From Flavisolibacter sp. (GTDB taxonomy: Bacteria; Bacteroidota; Bacteroidia; Chitinophagales; Chitinophagaceae): a stretch of 5,457 nucleotides of DNA. Of the stretch, positions 5,262-5,457 are shown one piece after another. The notes below the pieces were generated by a model. It saw only the letters and a program-made list of their open reading frames with translations. It did no database searches and had not been told where the DNA came from. The stretch's first letter is position 1, and every line of letters begins with the position of its first letter. The stretch lies in the NCBI GenBank assembly GCA_013695175.1, contig JACDAZ010000291.1, forward strand, positions 1 through 5,457. Direction: 5' to 3'. Position numbers and translations under genes: made by a program.

Positions 5262-5457
5262 CTTTTATAAACATTAAATATTTTAAGATAATTGGGTTTA
5301 AAGAAGGGTAAACAGCTTTAGGTCTTAAGAAACAAAAATCTTTGCATAGAAATTAAATTATGCAGATCATTAAGATTTTGATGATTTGCCCTGATCTTTT
5401 ATAAACATTAAATATTTTAAGATAATCGGGTTTGAAGAAGGTTAAACAGCTTTAGGT
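5231..5457 (+). repeat. 93-bp direct duplication, copies 134 bp apart, in a geneless right edge
   Basis: The segment 5231-5323 recurs at 5365-5457 with four substitutions in 93 positions (at 5256/5390, 5293/5427, 5301/5435 and 5308/5442 or close to these) and no gaps. The copies are separated by 41 bp (5324-5364). Each contains most of a GAACGC unit followed by a 60-odd-bp tail that includes AGCTTTAGGT and is not seen elsewhere in the window. The second copy has lost the GAACGC end. It stops at the window edge, so the array may continue. I see no supported gene from 5219 to 5457. Confidence 0.9.
5335..5379 (+). other. Imperfect foldback between the duplicated blocks
   Basis: AAAATCTT (5335-5342) is complementary to AAGATTTT (5372-5379), and the adjacent TGCATA (5343-5348) to TATGCA (5359-5364), with a 10-base loop and a 7-base bulge on the 3' side. 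It lies about 120 bp after the aldehyde dehydrogenase stop. The stem is AT-rich and has no U-tract after it, so a terminator role is only possible. Confidence 0.4.

Noticed and set aside
5224..5379. Classical rho-independent terminator after the aldehyde dehydrogenase
   Set aside because: Stems are AT-rich and interrupted, with no GC-rich hairpin followed by a T-run.

Overview
This 5.4-kb window looks like the chromosome of an AT-rich member of the Bacteroidota, probably Chitinophagales. That placement rests on base composition, the lack of clear Shine-Dalgarno sites, a TAnnTTTG-type box before one operon, and the gene set; it was not tested by any search.

The core is a piece of the 3-hydroxyanthranilate branch of tryptophan (kynurenine) catabolism, split over two divergent operons. 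Leftward from about 2696 run 3-hydroxyanthranilate 3,4-dioxygenase (2169-2696), a small GxxExxY-family protein (1729-2127), and 2-amino-3-carboxymuconate-6-semialdehyde decarboxylase, ACMSD (632-1627). Rightward from 2839 run an atypical short-chain dehydrogenase/reductase-like protein (2839-3624) and an aldehyde dehydrogenase that fits 2-aminomuconate semialdehyde dehydrogenase (3761-5218). Together they would take 3-hydroxyanthranilate through 2-amino-3-carboxymuconate semialdehyde and 2-aminomuconate semialdehyde to 2-aminomuconate. The upstream steps (tryptophan dioxygenase, kynurenine monooxygenase, kynureninase) and the downstream deaminase are not in the window. At the left edge is the 3' part of a PaiB-like FMN-binding regulator gene (to 398), convergent with ACMSD.

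The most unusual content is non-coding. A degenerate interspersed repeat of 38-40 bp fills every intergenic gap except the divergent promoter region (2697-2838). One end carries GAACGC[A/T]GAT, and the body has GAT (ATC on the other strand) spaced 9, 9 and 10 bp apart. I count about ten full or partial copies, often in inverted pairs. All six coding sequences end inside a GAACGC-type end or within 6 bp of one; in four of them the repeat supplies all or part of the stop codon. The GxxExxY gene sits exactly between two same-orientation copies, which raises the possibility of a repeat-plus-nuclease-like-gene unit. The right edge (5219-5457) has no gene and holds a repeat copy inside a 93-bp direct duplication.
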